9,321 nt of DNA from Candidatus Thioglobus sp. (GCA_015163925.1 JAAOIF010000029.1:1-9321), one strand, 5' to 3'; shown: positions 1-7,473, counted from the stretch's first letter. Program-made: numbers and translations. The notes: generated from the sequence alone by a model not told the origin.

Positions 1-2
1 GC

Positions 3-333
3 CCCATTACTTCTAATACGAAAATTTTGGTGGAAGTAGCACACATTGAGGCAACATCAAAACTTGCCTCCATTGTGGAAACAGCGATATACTTTGCCAC
101 CGAGCCAAAACATAGCATTAAAACAGCATCAGCCGGCGCTGGAAAGTTTTGATAAATCGCTTGATTTTAGACCAAAATACGCCAGCGCTCATACTGGCAA
201 AATCCATATTTTAATCTTGCTAAAACGCTGTCAGCAGGCGCGGGCGGCGGTTAAAACGGCAGAGAAAAAGCAAGTCAAATTGCAAGCGGCAATTTTTGCA
301 AAACTCAAAAAGTGCGGGCCGGGCAATCAATAA
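3..333 (+). pseudogene. Degraded TPR-repeat protein remnant (3' end)
   Basis: The best-preserved part is at about 110-333, which reads IALKQHQPALESFDKSLDF, then RPKYASAHTGKIHIL. This follows the tetratricopeptide pattern (small residue-x-A-L-K, A-L-x-x-F-D-K-S-L, P at the helix end). TPRs are helical scaffolds for protein-protein contacts. The only open frame around it starts at a TTG (46) and its first 20 or so residues look unlike TPR. Better TPR text appears by hopping frames: LWKQR (70-84, frame 1), DILCHRAK (86-109, frame 2), then IALKQHQ (frame 1). The first repeat is also about two residues short between its conserved positions. Frame 3 is open from the window edge to a stop at 150-152. 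I infer a frameshifted, decayed gene whose body lies upstream. A short intact hypothetical protein at 46-333 is the alternative. No ribosome binding site is visible before 46. Confidence 0.5.
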
Positions 334-400
334 CACTTAATCAGAATTGTGTAATAAAATGCTGATATTTTTAAGCAAATAATTACTCAAACGGAAAATT

Positions 401-1480
401 ATGCAGTTAGATTTATCTATTATTATCCCGACTTTTAACGAGCGCGAAAATGTGCAAAAATTGGTTGAATTATTGCATCAGGCCATTGGCGAAAAAATCA
501 AATGGGAGGCGATTTTCGTGGATGATAATTCGCCTGATGGCACTTATCAAGAGATTCAAAAATCAGCAAAAGCTTGGGGAAATGTTCGTGGAATCCGCCG
601 AGTGGGCAGGCGTGGCTTGTCTTCTGCGGTGATTGAGGGAATGCTCGCCAGCAGTGCAAAATTTTTTATGGTAATGGACGGCGACTTGCAACACGACGAG
701 AAAATCATTCCTAAAATGCTGGCAGCCATTCAAGCAAACAACTTAGATTTAGTGGTCGGCAGCAGGTTTGTCGGCGCTGGCAGCACTGGAGAATTAGCGG
801 CAAATCGGGTGAAAATCAGTCGCTTTGCCACCACCCTCAGCCAGCAGATTTTGAAAATCAAACTAACTGATCCGATGAGTGGATTTTTTATGCTTTCACG
901 GCAGTTTTTTGAACAAAATGTCGGGCGGCTTTCGGCGATTGGATTTAAAATTTTGCTGGATTTAATTGCCTCCAGCAAAACTCCGCCGGCGTTTGTTGAG
1001 CTGCCTTATCAGATGCGAAAACGCACGGCTGGCGAGAGTAAATTAGAGCCGATTGTGGTCTGGGAATATTTATTATTACTGCTTGATAAAAGCATTGGGC
1101 GTTTTATTCCGCTGCGTTTTATGATGTTTGTGGCAGTTGGATTGAGCGGAGTTTTGGTGCATTTGGGGATTTTGTATGTGGCAATAAATCTGAATTATAG
1201 CTTTGTGATAGCCCAAATTATTGCTACAATAATGGCGATGACCAGCAATTATATTTTGAATAATATCTTTACCTATAAGGATAAACGCCTCACCGGACGC
1301 AAGTTTTTTCAAGGTCTGCTGAGTTTTTATCTGGCTTGTTCCTTTGGCTTTTTGGTCAATATTCTCTTGGCGGATTTTTTGTTTGAACTGAATAATATTT
1401 GGTGGCTCGCCGGATTACTCGGGGCGGTGGTCGGCTCGGTTTGGAATTATGGAATGACAAAATATATCACTTGGCGTTAG
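401..1480 (+). CDS. Dolichol/polyprenyl-phosphate mannosyltransferase-like GT2 fused to GtrA domain
   Basis: This 359-residue protein is predicted to move a sugar from a nucleotide donor to polyprenyl phosphate at the inner membrane and to assist the lipid-linked sugar in crossing it. Residues 1 to about 225 form a GT-A glycosyltransferase family 2 domain of the DPM1 type: SIIIPTFNE (6-14), DDNSPDGT (41-48), the metal-binding DGD with QHD (93-99), VVGSRF (118-123), DPMSGFF (157-163) and R..GESK (208-214). Residues about 236-359 form a GtrA-like domain with four hydrophobic segments near 238-262, 265-287, 305-327 and 335-355. GtrA proteins are proposed flippases for undecaprenyl-phosphate sugars. 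The substrate sugar cannot be read from sequence. The ATG is 67 bases after the TPR remnant and has no strong Shine-Dalgarno site. cysS begins 6 bases after the stop, so the two are probably co-transcribed. The DPM1-GtrA fusion is a known architecture. Confidence 0.88.
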   Translation: MQLDLSIIIPTFNERENVQKLVELLHQAIGEKIKWEAIFVDDNSPDGTYQEIQKSAKAWGNVRGIRRVGRRGLSSAVIEGMLASSAKFFMVMDGDLQHDEKIIPKMLAAIQANNLDLVVGSRFVGAGSTGELAANRVKISRFATTLSQQILKIKLTDPMSGFFMLSRQFFEQNVGRLSAIGFKILLDLIASSKTPPAFVELPYQMRKRTAGESKLEPIVVWEYLLLLLDKSIGRFIPLRFMMFVAVGLSGVLVHLGILYVAINLNYSFVIAQIIATIMAMTSNYILNNIFTYKDKRLTGRKFFQGLLSFYLACSFGFLVNILLADFLFELNNIWWLAGLLGAVVGSVWNYGMTKYITWR

Positions 1481-1486
1481 GCGAAA

Positions 1487-2875
1487 ATGCTCAAAATCTA
1501 CAACACACTCAGTCGGCAAAAGCAAGAATTTCGCCCCATCAATGCAGATAAAATTGGGATTTATGTTTGCGGAATGACGGTTTATGATTACTGTCATATC
1601 GGGCATGCGCGGGTTTTGGTGATGTTTGATGTGATTGTCCGGCATCTGCGGCGGAATTTTTCCAGCGTGGAATATGTCAGAAATATTACTGATATTGACG
1701 ACAAAATTATCCAGCGGGCATTGGAAAATAATGAGGAAATTTCTGCCCTGACTCAGCGTTTTATTGATGAAATGCACGAGGACGAAATGGCGCTAAATAT
1801 TTTGCCGCCGGACCTTGAGCCGCGGGCAACTGATGCGCTGGAGCAGATATTTTATATGATTAAATCCTTATTGGATAAGGGTTTTGCCTATCAGGGCAAG
1901 GGCGGCGATGTGTATTATTCGGTGCGGAATTTTCAAGACTACGGCAAACTTTCTGGCAAAAATTTAGATGAATTGCAGGCCGGCAGCCGAGTTGATATTG
2001 AAACTGATAAAAAAGACCCATTAGATTTTGTGCTATGGAAAATGGCAAAAGCGCACGAGCCGAGCTGGAAATCCCCGTGGGGCAAGGGGCGGCCGGGCTG
2101 GCATATTGAGTGTTCGGCGATGGCAAATCATCATTTGGGCAATCATTTTGACATTCACGGCGGCGGCGCGGATTTGACTTTTCCACATCATGAAAATGAA
2201 ATTGCTCAGAGTGAGGGGGCGAATAATTGCACTTTTGTTAATACTTGGATGCATGTCGGTTTTGTTAATTTCAATGATGAAAAAATGAGCAAATCGCTGA
2301 ATAATTTTTTTACCATTCGCGAAGTTTTGCAAAAATTTGACGGTGAAACTTTGCGTTATTTTATTCTCAGTTCGCATTATCGCTCGCCGCTAAATTTTAG
2401 TAATGAGAATTTAGACAAGGCGGCTGCGGCGCTGAAACGGCTTTACACTGCGGTTCGTGGCTTGGGAAGTAGTATTTCGGCGATGACGGAAGTCTCCCAG
2501 CGGTTTGATTTTGAGCTGCGATTTACTCAGGCTTTGGATGACGATTTCAACACTCCGATTGCTCTGAGCGTTTTGTTTGAGCTGGCAAAAATGGTAAATT
2601 CTCAACGGCAAAAAGACTTGGAGCAAGCCCAAGCTTTGGCGCAATTATTAATAAAACTCGGCGGCTATATTGGTATTTTGCAAACCGACAGTGAAGAATT
2701 TTTAACCCGTGGAGCCGAGCTTTCAGACGCAGAAATTGATGCAAAAATCCAGCTTAGAAATCAAGCCAAACTTGATAAAAACTTTGCAGCTGCTGATGCA
2801 ATTAGAGATGAATTAATCCAGTTCGGAATTATTTTAGAGGACGGCAAAAATGCCACAACTTGGCGTAGAAAATAG
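1487..2875 (+). CDS. cysS: Cysteinyl-tRNA synthetase
   Basis: Class I aminoacyl-tRNA synthetase that activates cysteine with ATP and charges tRNA-Cys in the cytoplasm. It has 462 residues, essentially the E. coli length (461). The HIGH motif is at 37-40, within [10 protein letters not shown], and KMSKS is at 266-270. Zinc ligands are C28, C209 (in GWHIECSAM), H234 and E238 (in [15 protein letters not shown]), the same positions as in E. coli CysRS; the zinc selects the cysteine thiol. TDIDDKII (68-75) is also typical. The C-terminal helical and anticodon-binding part appears complete, ending with LEDG..TTWRRK. The start is 6 bases after the glycosyltransferase stop, and the last 26 bases overlap yrfG in another frame. 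No insertion, loss of motif or unusual base use was seen. Confidence 0.98.
   Translation: MLKIYNTLSRQKQEFRPINADKIGIYVCGMTVYDYCHIGHARVLVMFDVIVRHLRRNFSSVEYVRNITDIDDKIIQRALENNEEISALTQRFIDEMHEDEMALNILPPDLEPRATDALEQIFYMIKSLLDKGFAYQGKGGDVYYSVRNFQDYGKLSGKNLDELQAGSRVDIETDKKDPLDFVLWKMAKAHEPSWKSPWGKGRPGWHIECSAMANHHLGNHFDIHGGGADLTFPHHENEIAQSEGANNCTFVNTWMHVGFVNFNDEKMSKSLNNFFTIREVLQKFDGETLRYFILSSHYRSPLNFSNENLDKAAAALKRLYTAVRGLGSSISAMTEVSQRFDFELRFTQALDDDFNTPIALSVLFELAKMVNSQRQKDLEQAQALAQLLIKLGGYIGILQTDSEEFLTRGAELSDAEIDAKIQLRNQAKLDKNFAAADAIRDELIQFGIILEDGKNATTWRRK
2837..2841 (+). promoter_or_regulatory. Shine-Dalgarno site of yrfG inside cysS
   Basis: GAGGA sits 8 bases before the ATG at 2850, within the last codons of cysS. 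It supports this start for the overlapping nucleotidase gene and suggests translational coupling with cysS. Confidence 0.6.
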
Positions 2876-3545
2876 TCCTGCTGAGGCAATAAACTGGCAA
2901 AAAATTGATACAATTTTGTTAGATATGGACGGCACTTTGTTGGATTTAAACTTTGATTTGCATTTTTGGATGGAATATTTGCCGCTGGTTTTTGCCAATA
3001 AACACAAGCTAACTCATCAGCAATCTAAGGATAAACTCTACCCGATGATGCGTGCTGAGGCGGGCAAATTGCATTGGTACTGTTTGGATTATTGGCAAAA
3101 AGTGCTGGAGCTTGATATTATAAATCTGAAAAAAGATGTGGCACATTTGATTAAAATTCATCCGTTTGTGTTGGAGTTTTTGAGCCAAGCAAAAAGCCAC
3201 AAAAAACGCATTTATCTCATCACTAATGCCCACAGAAAAACCATTGAGCTAAAAATGCGAACGACTAATTTAGCCCATTATTTTGATGAAATTATCTCAT
3301 CGCACGATTACAAAATCGCCAAAGAAGAGCAAGAATTTTGGCATAAATTGAATGAAAATATTAGCTTTGAGAAAAGCAATAGTATTTTTTTTGATGATTC
3401 AGAATCTGTGCTAAATGCCGCAAAAGCCTATGGCATCGGCACAATTATCGCCATCAACAAACCCAGCTCAAAAATCAAAGCCAAAAAAATACCCGGATTT
3501 ATTAACATTGAAAATTTTGCACAGGCCTTGCCTGTGCAGAAATAA
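2850..3545 (+). CDS. yrfG: GMP/IMP 5'-nucleotidase, HAD family (YrfG-like)
   Basis: A haloacid dehalogenase-superfamily phosphatase of 231 residues. The E. coli relative dephosphorylates GMP and IMP and acts in purine nucleotide turnover. HAD motif I is LLDMDGTL with nucleophile D25 and acid D27; motif II is LITNAH with T125; motif III lysine is probably K158; motif IV is FFDDSE with D182-D183. The cap carries the family signature WYCLDYW (76-82), shared with E. coli YrfG (NWYCLDYW), as are FDxxFW near 35-40 and the DDSE.(V/I)L.AA context. This makes the subfamily call firmer than a generic HAD. The start overlaps the cysS end by 26 bases and has a good GAGGA site. Residues 1-15 form a short extension before the W that begins the E. 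coli homology. The stop is 4 bases from the convergent mfd remnant, with a hairpin over the last codons. Confidence 0.88.
   Translation: MPQLGVENSPAEAINWQKIDTILLDMDGTLLDLNFDLHFWMEYLPLVFANKHKLTHQQSKDKLYPMMRAEAGKLHWYCLDYWQKVLELDIINLKKDVAHLIKIHPFVLEFLSQAKSHKKRIYLITNAHRKTIELKMRTTNLAHYFDEIISSHDYKIAKEEQEFWHKLNENISFEKSNSIFFDDSESVLNAAKAYGIGTIIAINKPSSKIKAKKIPGFINIENFAQALPVQK
3519..3537. terminator. Perfect hairpin at the yrfG/mfd convergence
   Basis: GCACAGGC, loop CTT, GCCTGTGC is an 8-bp perfect inverted repeat rich in G and C. It lies over the last codons of yrfG and just past the end of the opposing mfd remnant. The plus strand continues AGAAATAAAATCC and the minus strand AAAATTTTC, so neither side has a full U-tract. 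It is placed where a shared terminator is expected and may act as a weak or bidirectional one, or as a 3'-end stabiliser. Function is inferred. Confidence 0.5.
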
Positions 3546-3549
3546 AATC

Positions 3550-4137
3550 CTATTCAAGTAACATTTTCAGCTGCTCGTGCGCCCACTCAATGCGGGCAAT
3601 TCCATCTGCCATTTGCTGCTTAATAATCAGCTGACTTTGCCCTTTGAGTTGATAAATTGCCGCCTGTTTTTGGATGAGATTAATAATTGTCAGCGGCTCA
3701 ATTTTGGTTTTATTAGCAAAATTCAGCACAGCTTTATCCTCAAAAAGACTGATTTTTTCAATCCCAATTTTCTCAGCAAAAAGCTTTAATTTAGTGGCAG
3801 CCAGCAGATTTTTCAAGGGCTCTGGCAGCGTGCCAAAACGGTCAATAATCTCAATTTGCAAATCCTTCAGCTCATCATTATTTTGCGCATTCGCTATGCG
3901 TTTATACAAAACCAAGCGCTCATGCACATCAGGCAAATAGCTTTGCGGAATGATACAAGCCAGCCCGGTGTTGATTTGAATTTCATTTTGCAGCGGCTGA
4001 TTTAGGTTGATTTTTTTGCCGGCACGCAGCGCCTCAATCGTGCGTTTGAGCAAATCATTATACGGGAGCCAAACATTACTTATAGGTGGTGGTGTGCTTG
4101 ACTTCAGTCGTGCCGTAGGTATGCCAGTCCGTTGCAT
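3550..4137 (-). pseudogene. mfd: Truncated mfd: C-terminal domain of transcription-repair coupling factor only
   Basis: The open frame has 195 codons. From about residue 26 (YNDLLKRTIEALRAGKK) to the end it matches the C-terminal TRCF domain of Mfd: SYLPDVHERL (66-75), LYKRIA (77-82), IDRFGTLPEP (98-107), KIGIEKI near 123-129 and RIEWA near the end, comparable to E. coli IPDVNTRLSFYKRIA, LIDRFGLLPDP and RIEWV. Full Mfd is about 1,150 residues and couples stalled RNA polymerase to excision repair through UvrB-like, polymerase-binding and helicase domains; all of these are missing. The first 25 residues (MQRTGIPTAR...) are unlike Mfd and are the antisense reading of another gene's tail at about 4063-4147. 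The piece cannot work as a translocase. Whether it is translated is doubtful, and no Shine-Dalgarno site was noticed. A rearrangement or an assembly join at about 4060-4066 explains it. Confidence 0.8.
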
Positions 4138-4147
4138 TCAAAACTAA
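4061..4147 (+). pseudogene. 3' tail of a DUF1566/FISUMP-like gene
   Basis: On the plus strand, opposite the N-terminal part of the mfd open frame, codons 4061-4147 read YGSQTLLIGGGVLD, then FSRAVGMPVRCIQN and TAA. The ending (Gly-rich strand, R-A-x-G-x-P-V-R-C-I and a few residues to the stop) is what C-terminal ends of FISUMP ('Fibrobacter succinogenes major paralogous') and DUF1566/Lcl C-terminal domains look like; these occur in surface or secreted proteins. A strong terminator follows 21 bases after the stop, as expected for a true gene end. Only about 28 codons remain because the sequence to the left is mfd. This is recognised by pattern only and the match is short. The same bases read on the minus strand give an open tail ending HTTTYK, taken here as a shadow. 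Confidence 0.4.
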
Positions 4148-4168
4148 CTTTTAACATTAACAAAAACC

Positions 4169-4199
4169 AAAAAGCCTGCCTCACCGCAGGTTTTTTTTT
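4169..4199. terminator. Strong bidirectional rho-independent terminator
   Basis: The stem CCTGC (4175-4179) and GCAGG (4186-4190) with a six-base loop is flanked by A-rich DNA on the left and nine T on the right. A-T pairs extend the stem. Reading plus, it ends the FISUMP-like tail with a T9 run. Reading minus, the stem is followed by CTTTTTGG, so it can also stop transcripts leaving dksA. It separates dksA from the mfd remnant. Confidence 0.85.
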
Positions 4200-4214
4200 G
4201 CATTAAAGCAAATA

Positions 4215-4265
4215 TCAGAATTGCGCAAGGAATTTAGTTAGTCTTAAATGACTAAGAAATTCTGA
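4215..4265. repeat. Nested imperfect inverted repeat between terminator and dksA
   Basis: The core is TTAGTC (4238-4243), loop TTAAAT, GACTAA (4250-4255). Past a small internal loop it is extended by GAATTT (4230-4235) with AAATTC (4257-4262). TCAGAATT (4215-4222) is also complementary to AATTCTGA (4258-4265), so two outer stems compete for the same right arm. No T-run follows on either strand, so it is not an obvious terminator. It could be a dksA 3'-UTR structure or the end of a small mobile element. The rest of 4148-4301 holds no gene that I can see. Confidence 0.45.
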
Positions 4266-4301
4266 AATTTAACGCAGCAGGGCGGCAAAAGACGCCGGAA
4301 A

Positions 4302-4712
4302 TTAGACTTCTTTTTTCTCGGCGATGGTCTTGCAATCTATACACTCATCCGCGGTAGGGCGGGCTTCCAAGCGAATTAAACTAATCTGGGCGCCGCAGGT
4401 TTTGCAATATCCATAATCGCCTAAATCAATAATGTGCAAGGTTTTGTCAATTTTGCTGATGAGTTTTCTTTCGCGGTCGCGGGTTCTCAGCTCAAGCGCA
4501 AATTCCTCTTCAAGCGTTGCCCGGTCGTTGATATCGGCGACTTGAGTGGCCTCTTCTTGAATGTGATTTATGGTGGATTCAGCGTCACTAATGAGCTGGT
4601 CTTTCCAAGTATTTAGCTTGTTTTGAAAGTGTTTGAGCTGCTTAGAACTCATAAATTCTTCATTTTTAGCAGGCTTGTAAGCTGGAATATTTTCAAAATC
4701 TGGGTCTGACAT
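4302..4712 (-). CDS. dksA: RNA polymerase-binding transcription factor DksA
   Basis: DksA binds the RNA polymerase secondary channel and, with ppGpp, lowers rRNA promoter activity and raises amino-acid biosynthesis promoters. This copy has 136 residues against 151 in E. coli. The coiled-coil tip reads ADINDRATLEEEF, with D60 and D63 matching E. coli D71 and D74 and A65 matching A76. LELRTRDRERKLI (73-85) is highly conserved. The zinc finger has C103, C106, C124 and C127, within YCKTCG and RLEARPTADECIDCK, so it is the four-cysteine, zinc-bound form. The N-terminal tail is shorter than in E. coli. An internal Met at 21 (EEFMSSKQL) lines up with an internal E. coli Met, so the longer start at 4712 is preferred although no Shine-Dalgarno site precedes it. 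It is divergent from the cbbY-like gene, which is 92 bases away. Confidence 0.96.
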   Translation of the reverse strand: MSDPDFENIPAYKPAKNEEFMSSKQLKHFQNKLNTWKDQLISDAESTINHIQEEATQVADINDRATLEEEFALELRTRDRERKLISKIDKTLHIIDLGDYGYCKTCGAQISLIRLEARPTADECIDCKTIAEKKEV

Positions 4713-4804
4713 AAAATTATGATTGCATAAAAAAATAGTCTTTTTACCAAAACTATCTTAAAATAGCAATTTATTTTTTATATTTCTTACTAAAAATTTA
4801 ATTT
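4713..4804. promoter_or_regulatory. Divergent promoter region between dksA and cbbY-like operon
   Basis: These 92 very AT-rich bases must hold the starts of two opposing transcripts. For dksA (minus strand) a candidate is TTGCTA (plus positions 4764-4769) and TAAAAA (4741-4746) with a 17-base spacer. For the plus-strand operon a candidate -10 is TATATT at 4779-4784, but no good -35 was seen 17 bases before it. No operator palindrome was recognised. Element assignment is weak; the presence of promoters here follows from gene order. Confidence 0.45.
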
Positions 4805-5563
4805 ATGCCACTCAAAGCACTTATTTTTGATGTTGATGGAACGCTGGCAAACACTGAGCGGGACGGGCATTTAGTGGCTTTTAATCTGGCATTTAAGGAA
4901 TTAGGATTGAATTGGATTTGGTCAAGTGAATTGTATCAAAAATTGCTTGAAGTAACCGGCGGGCAGCTCAGAATTAAGCATTATATAAGCAAATATCAGC
5001 CTGATTTTAAGGAAAATTTGGACGATTTTGCCGCCGAGGCTCATCGGCTGAAAACCAGTATTTATGTGGATTTAGTGAGTTCTGAGAAAATTCCGCTGCG
5101 CCCGGGAGTGCAGAGATTATTGCTTGATGCGAAGGCGGCTGGGCTGCGTTTGGCGATTGCCACAACTACCACTTTGGCGAATGTTAATGCCTTAATTATC
5201 AATACCTTAGGGCATCAGGCGTTGGGCTGGTTTGAGGTAATTGGAGCTGGAAATGTGGTGGAAAATTTGAAGCCGGCCGGGGATATTTATGCTTGGGTTT
5301 TGGCGAAAATGAGCTTGCCGGCTGAGGATTGTATGGCTTTTGAGGACTCAAATAATGGCTTGGTATCAGCGCTGGCTGTGAATTTGCCAACTTTAATTAC
5401 TGTGAATGAATATACAAAAACGCATAAATTTGCTGGCTCGCTGGCGGTTTTGGATAATTTGGGCGAGCCGGATGCGCCATTTGAGCTAATTTCTGGAGCG
5501 CCGACTGAGGCAAAATATGTTGATATTAATTACCTAAAAGAGTTGTATGAAAAATATTATTAA
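4805..5563 (+). CDS. CbbY-like HAD sugar-bisphosphate phosphatase
   Basis: A 252-residue HAD phosphatase (beta-phosphoglucomutase/CbbY branch). Motif I is LIFDVDGTLANTERDGH with nucleophile D9 and acid D11; the E-R-D-G-H continuation, followed by VAFN.AF and LLEVTGG..RI.HY (47-60), is characteristic of CbbY. Motif II is IATTTT (T120), motif III K156 in NLKPAGDIY, and motif IV FEDSNNG with E180-D181. Characterised CbbY removes the inhibitory by-product xylulose-1,5-bisphosphate made by RuBisCO, which would fit a carbon-fixing host. No RuBisCO gene is in the window, so the substrate is inferred and a general sugar-phosphate phosphatase remains possible. The ATG has no clear Shine-Dalgarno site. 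The last 17 bases overlap ilvA, and it is the first gene of the cbbY-ilvA-rimI-icd run. Confidence 0.8.
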   Translation: MPLKALIFDVDGTLANTERDGHLVAFNLAFKELGLNWIWSSELYQKLLEVTGGQLRIKHYISKYQPDFKENLDDFAAEAHRLKTSIYVDLVSSEKIPLRPGVQRLLLDAKAAGLRLAIATTTTLANVNALIINTLGHQALGWFEVIGAGNVVENLKPAGDIYAWVLAKMSLPAEDCMAFEDSNNGLVSALAVNLPTLITVNEYTKTHKFAGSLAVLDNLGEPDAPFELISGAPTEAKYVDINYLKELYEKYY

Positions 5564-7040
5564 ACGCATTAAACGCGATATTGTCTCTGAGGTTGTGGCG
5601 AAAACTCCGCTGGATTTTGCCGAGCAAATTAGTGCTAAATTTGGCAATAAAATTTACCTCAAACGCGAGGATTTAACGCCGGTGCATTCGTTCAAATTGC
5701 GTGGCGCTTATCACAAAATTCGCACTCTAAATCCGCAGCAGCTTGCTCAGGGAGTGATTACTTGCTCGGCGGGCAATCATGCGCAAGGGGTGGCGTTTTC
5801 AGCGCAAAAGTTGGGAATTTCAGCGACTATTGTGATGCCGAAAATCACCCCTCAAATTAAGGTTGATGCGGTGAAATTATTTGGTGCAAAAGTTGAATTA
5901 TTTGGTAATAATTTTGATGAGGCTTCTGATTTTGCCCAAGAAATTTCCAAGCAAAATGGGCAGACTTTTATCCATGCTTTTGATGATGCGGATGTGATTG
6001 CCGGGCAGGCTACCATTGCCTGTGAGCTGCTTGAACAGTTGGATAAAATTGATTATATTTTTGTTCCGGTCGGCGGCGGCGGGCTGATTTCTGGGATTGC
6101 AAGTGTGATTAAAAATGAGCGTCCAGAGATTAAAATTATTGGCGTTGAACCGCTTGATTCTGCGGCTTTGACTAAGTCAATTAGCCAAAATACTCACGCC
6201 GTTTTAGCTGAAGTGGGGATTTTTGCTGATGGCGTGGCAGTCAAAAAAGTCGGCGTGGAAAATCTGCGTCTTGCCAAAGATTTGGTGGATGAAACGGTGT
6301 TAGTAAGTAGCGATGAAATGTGCGCGGCGATTAAGGATATTTACAATGAAAATCGGAATGTTGTAGAGCCTTCTGGGGCGTTGGCGCTGGCTGGTGCAAA
6401 GCGTTATTTGCAGGAAAAACAGCTGCAATCCAAAAATATTATTAGCATTGTGAGTGGCGCAAATATGAATTTTGACCGGCTCAGATACATTGCCGAACGC
6501 GCTGATTTGGGCGAGCAAAATGAGGCAATTATTGCTGTTACAATTCCTGAGCAGGCTGGGAGTTTTTTGGCGTTTTGTGAGCTTTTGGACGACCATGGAA
6601 TTACCGAATTTAATTATCGTTTTGCCGCTGAAAATCAGGCGCGGGTTTTTGTCGGCGTGGCGCTGAAAGATGGCTTGGCGGAAAAACAGGCATTAATTGC
6701 CAAATTATCCAAGTCTTTTGATGTTTTGGATATGAGCGAAAATACCATTGCAAAAACCCATATTCGTTATATGGTAGGGGGTAGGGCGGCTGTTGAAGAT
6801 GAAGTTTTATATCGTTTTGAGTTTCCTGAACGGCCCGGAGCTTTGTTGAATTTTTTGCAAAAAGTTGGCAAAAAATGGAACATTTCACTGTTTCATTACC
6901 GTAATCATGGGGCAGATTTTGGACGAGTTTTGATTGGATTACAGGCGCAAAATACTGCTGAATTAGAGCGCCGTTTTGACGAATTGGGCTATTTTTATCA
7001 AAATGAAAGCACTAATAGAGCCTATCAATATTTCCTTTAA
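5547..7040 (+). CDS. ilvA: Biosynthetic L-threonine dehydratase (deaminase)
   Basis: A PLP enzyme that converts threonine to 2-oxobutanoate and ammonia, the first committed step of isoleucine synthesis. It has 497 residues (E. coli IlvA has 514). The catalytic domain, about 1-320, has PVHSFKLRGAY with PLP-binding K50, SAGNHAQGVA (74-83), the phosphate-binding loop VGGGGL (175-180), EPSGALALAG (274-283) and SGANMN (303-308). The C-terminal part, about 325-497, contains two ACT-like repeats starting near IIAVTIPEQAGSF (328) and LYRFEFPERPGALL (421). Two such repeats mark the long, isoleucine-inhibited biosynthetic form as opposed to the short catabolic TdcB. The start overlaps the phosphatase end by 17 bases with AAGAG just before it, suggesting translational coupling. 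No leader-peptide attenuator is visible. The 3' end overlaps rimI. Confidence 0.96.
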   Translation: MKNIIKRIKRDIVSEVVAKTPLDFAEQISAKFGNKIYLKREDLTPVHSFKLRGAYHKIRTLNPQQLAQGVITCSAGNHAQGVAFSAQKLGISATIVMPKITPQIKVDAVKLFGAKVELFGNNFDEASDFAQEISKQNGQTFIHAFDDADVIAGQATIACELLEQLDKIDYIFVPVGGGGLISGIASVIKNERPEIKIIGVEPLDSAALTKSISQNTHAVLAEVGIFADGVAVKKVGVENLRLAKDLVDETVLVSSDEMCAAIKDIYNENRNVVEPSGALALAGAKRYLQEKQLQSKNIISIVSGANMNFDRLRYIAERADLGEQNEAIIAVTIPEQAGSFLAFCELLDDHGITEFNYRFAAENQARVFVGVALKDGLAEKQALIAKLSKSFDVLDMSENTIAKTHIRYMVGGRAAVEDEVLYRFEFPERPGALLNFLQKVGKKWNISLFHYRNHGADFGRVLIGLQAQNTAELERRFDELGYFYQNESTNRAYQYFL

Positions 7041-7473
7041 AACCTTTACACAAAGCGACATTCAGAGTGTTTTGGCAATAGAGAATTTGAGTTTTGAGAG
7101 TCCTTGGAGTGAAAAAAAATTTATTGATAGTTTGAAAAATGAGCAAGTTTTGGCAAATTTAATCTTACAAAATAAGCAGATTTTGGGCTACGGAATTGTG
7201 CAATTTTGCTCCGATTCGGCGGATTTGCTCAATATTTGTATTCATCCAAAACAGCAAAATCTGGGCTTGGGAAAAGCGTTGTTTTCCTATATGCAGAAAG
7301 GCTTGCAGAGGATTGGCGTTAATGATATTTTCTTGGAAGTTCGCCAGTCAAATCAGGCGGCTGAGGGTTTTTATCAGGCTTTGGGTTTTGAGCAAATTAA
7401 TCTGCGGAAAAATTATTATACTAACGGCGAAGACGCTAAAATAATGCGAATTTCATTCAATAATAAAATATAA
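7003..7473 (+). CDS. rimI: [Ribosomal protein S18]-alanine N-acetyltransferase
   Basis: A GNAT-family acetyltransferase that uses acetyl-CoA to acetylate the N-terminal alanine of ribosomal protein S18. The 156-residue product shows the RimI motifs: ENLSFESPWSEKKF (substrate loop), the acetyl-CoA loop in HPKQQNLGLGKAL (Q/R-x-x-G-x-G/A pattern), LEVRQSNQAAEGFYQALGF and the terminal R.NYY..GEDA.IM seen in E. coli RimI (RRNYYPT..REDAIIM). An in-frame TTG at 6976 would add nine residues. The ATG at 7003 is preferred because it starts closer to the E. coli N-terminus and reduces the overlap with ilvA from 65 to 38 bases. No strong ribosome binding site is seen for either start, so re-initiation after ilvA is likely. 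In other bacteria rimI often sits beside tsaB, which is absent here. Confidence 0.9.
   Translation: MKALIEPINISFKTFTQSDIQSVLAIENLSFESPWSEKKFIDSLKNEQVLANLILQNKQILGYGIVQFCSDSADLLNICIHPKQQNLGLGKALFSYMQKGLQRIGVNDIFLEVRQSNQAAEGFYQALGFEQINLRKNYYTNGEDAKIMRISFNNKI

Noticed and set aside
310..318. AAGTGCGGG, close to the Haemophilus uptake signal AAGTGCGGT
   Set aside because: It is a single imperfect copy inside a decayed gene; no second copy was noticed, so chance is the simplest reading.
1860..2377. Two overlapping minus-strand open frames inside cysS
   Set aside because: cysS is intact with all motifs here. The opposite-strand products show no recognisable domain and have no ribosome binding sites.
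4079..4147. Minus-strand tail reading DWHTYGTTEVKHTTTYK before a TAA
   Set aside because: It looks protein-like but has no start, and the plus-strand reading of the same bases ends as a recognisable domain followed by a terminator. Kept as a shadow.
4281..4296. GGCG-CGCC hairpin just past the dksA stop as a terminator
   Set aside because: The stem is four base pairs and no T-run follows on the minus strand. The 4169-4199 hairpin is a far better terminator for dksA.
4140..4300. Integron attC site or IS end at the mfd scar
   Set aside because: Inverted repeats exist but the GTTRRRY/RYYYAAC core pair is not satisfied (GTTAGTC fails), and no integrase, transposase or target duplication was seen.
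6976..7002. TTG start at 6976 for rimI
   Set aside because: It lengthens the overlap with ilvA and adds residues absent from E. coli RimI; the ATG at 7003 suits the family better.
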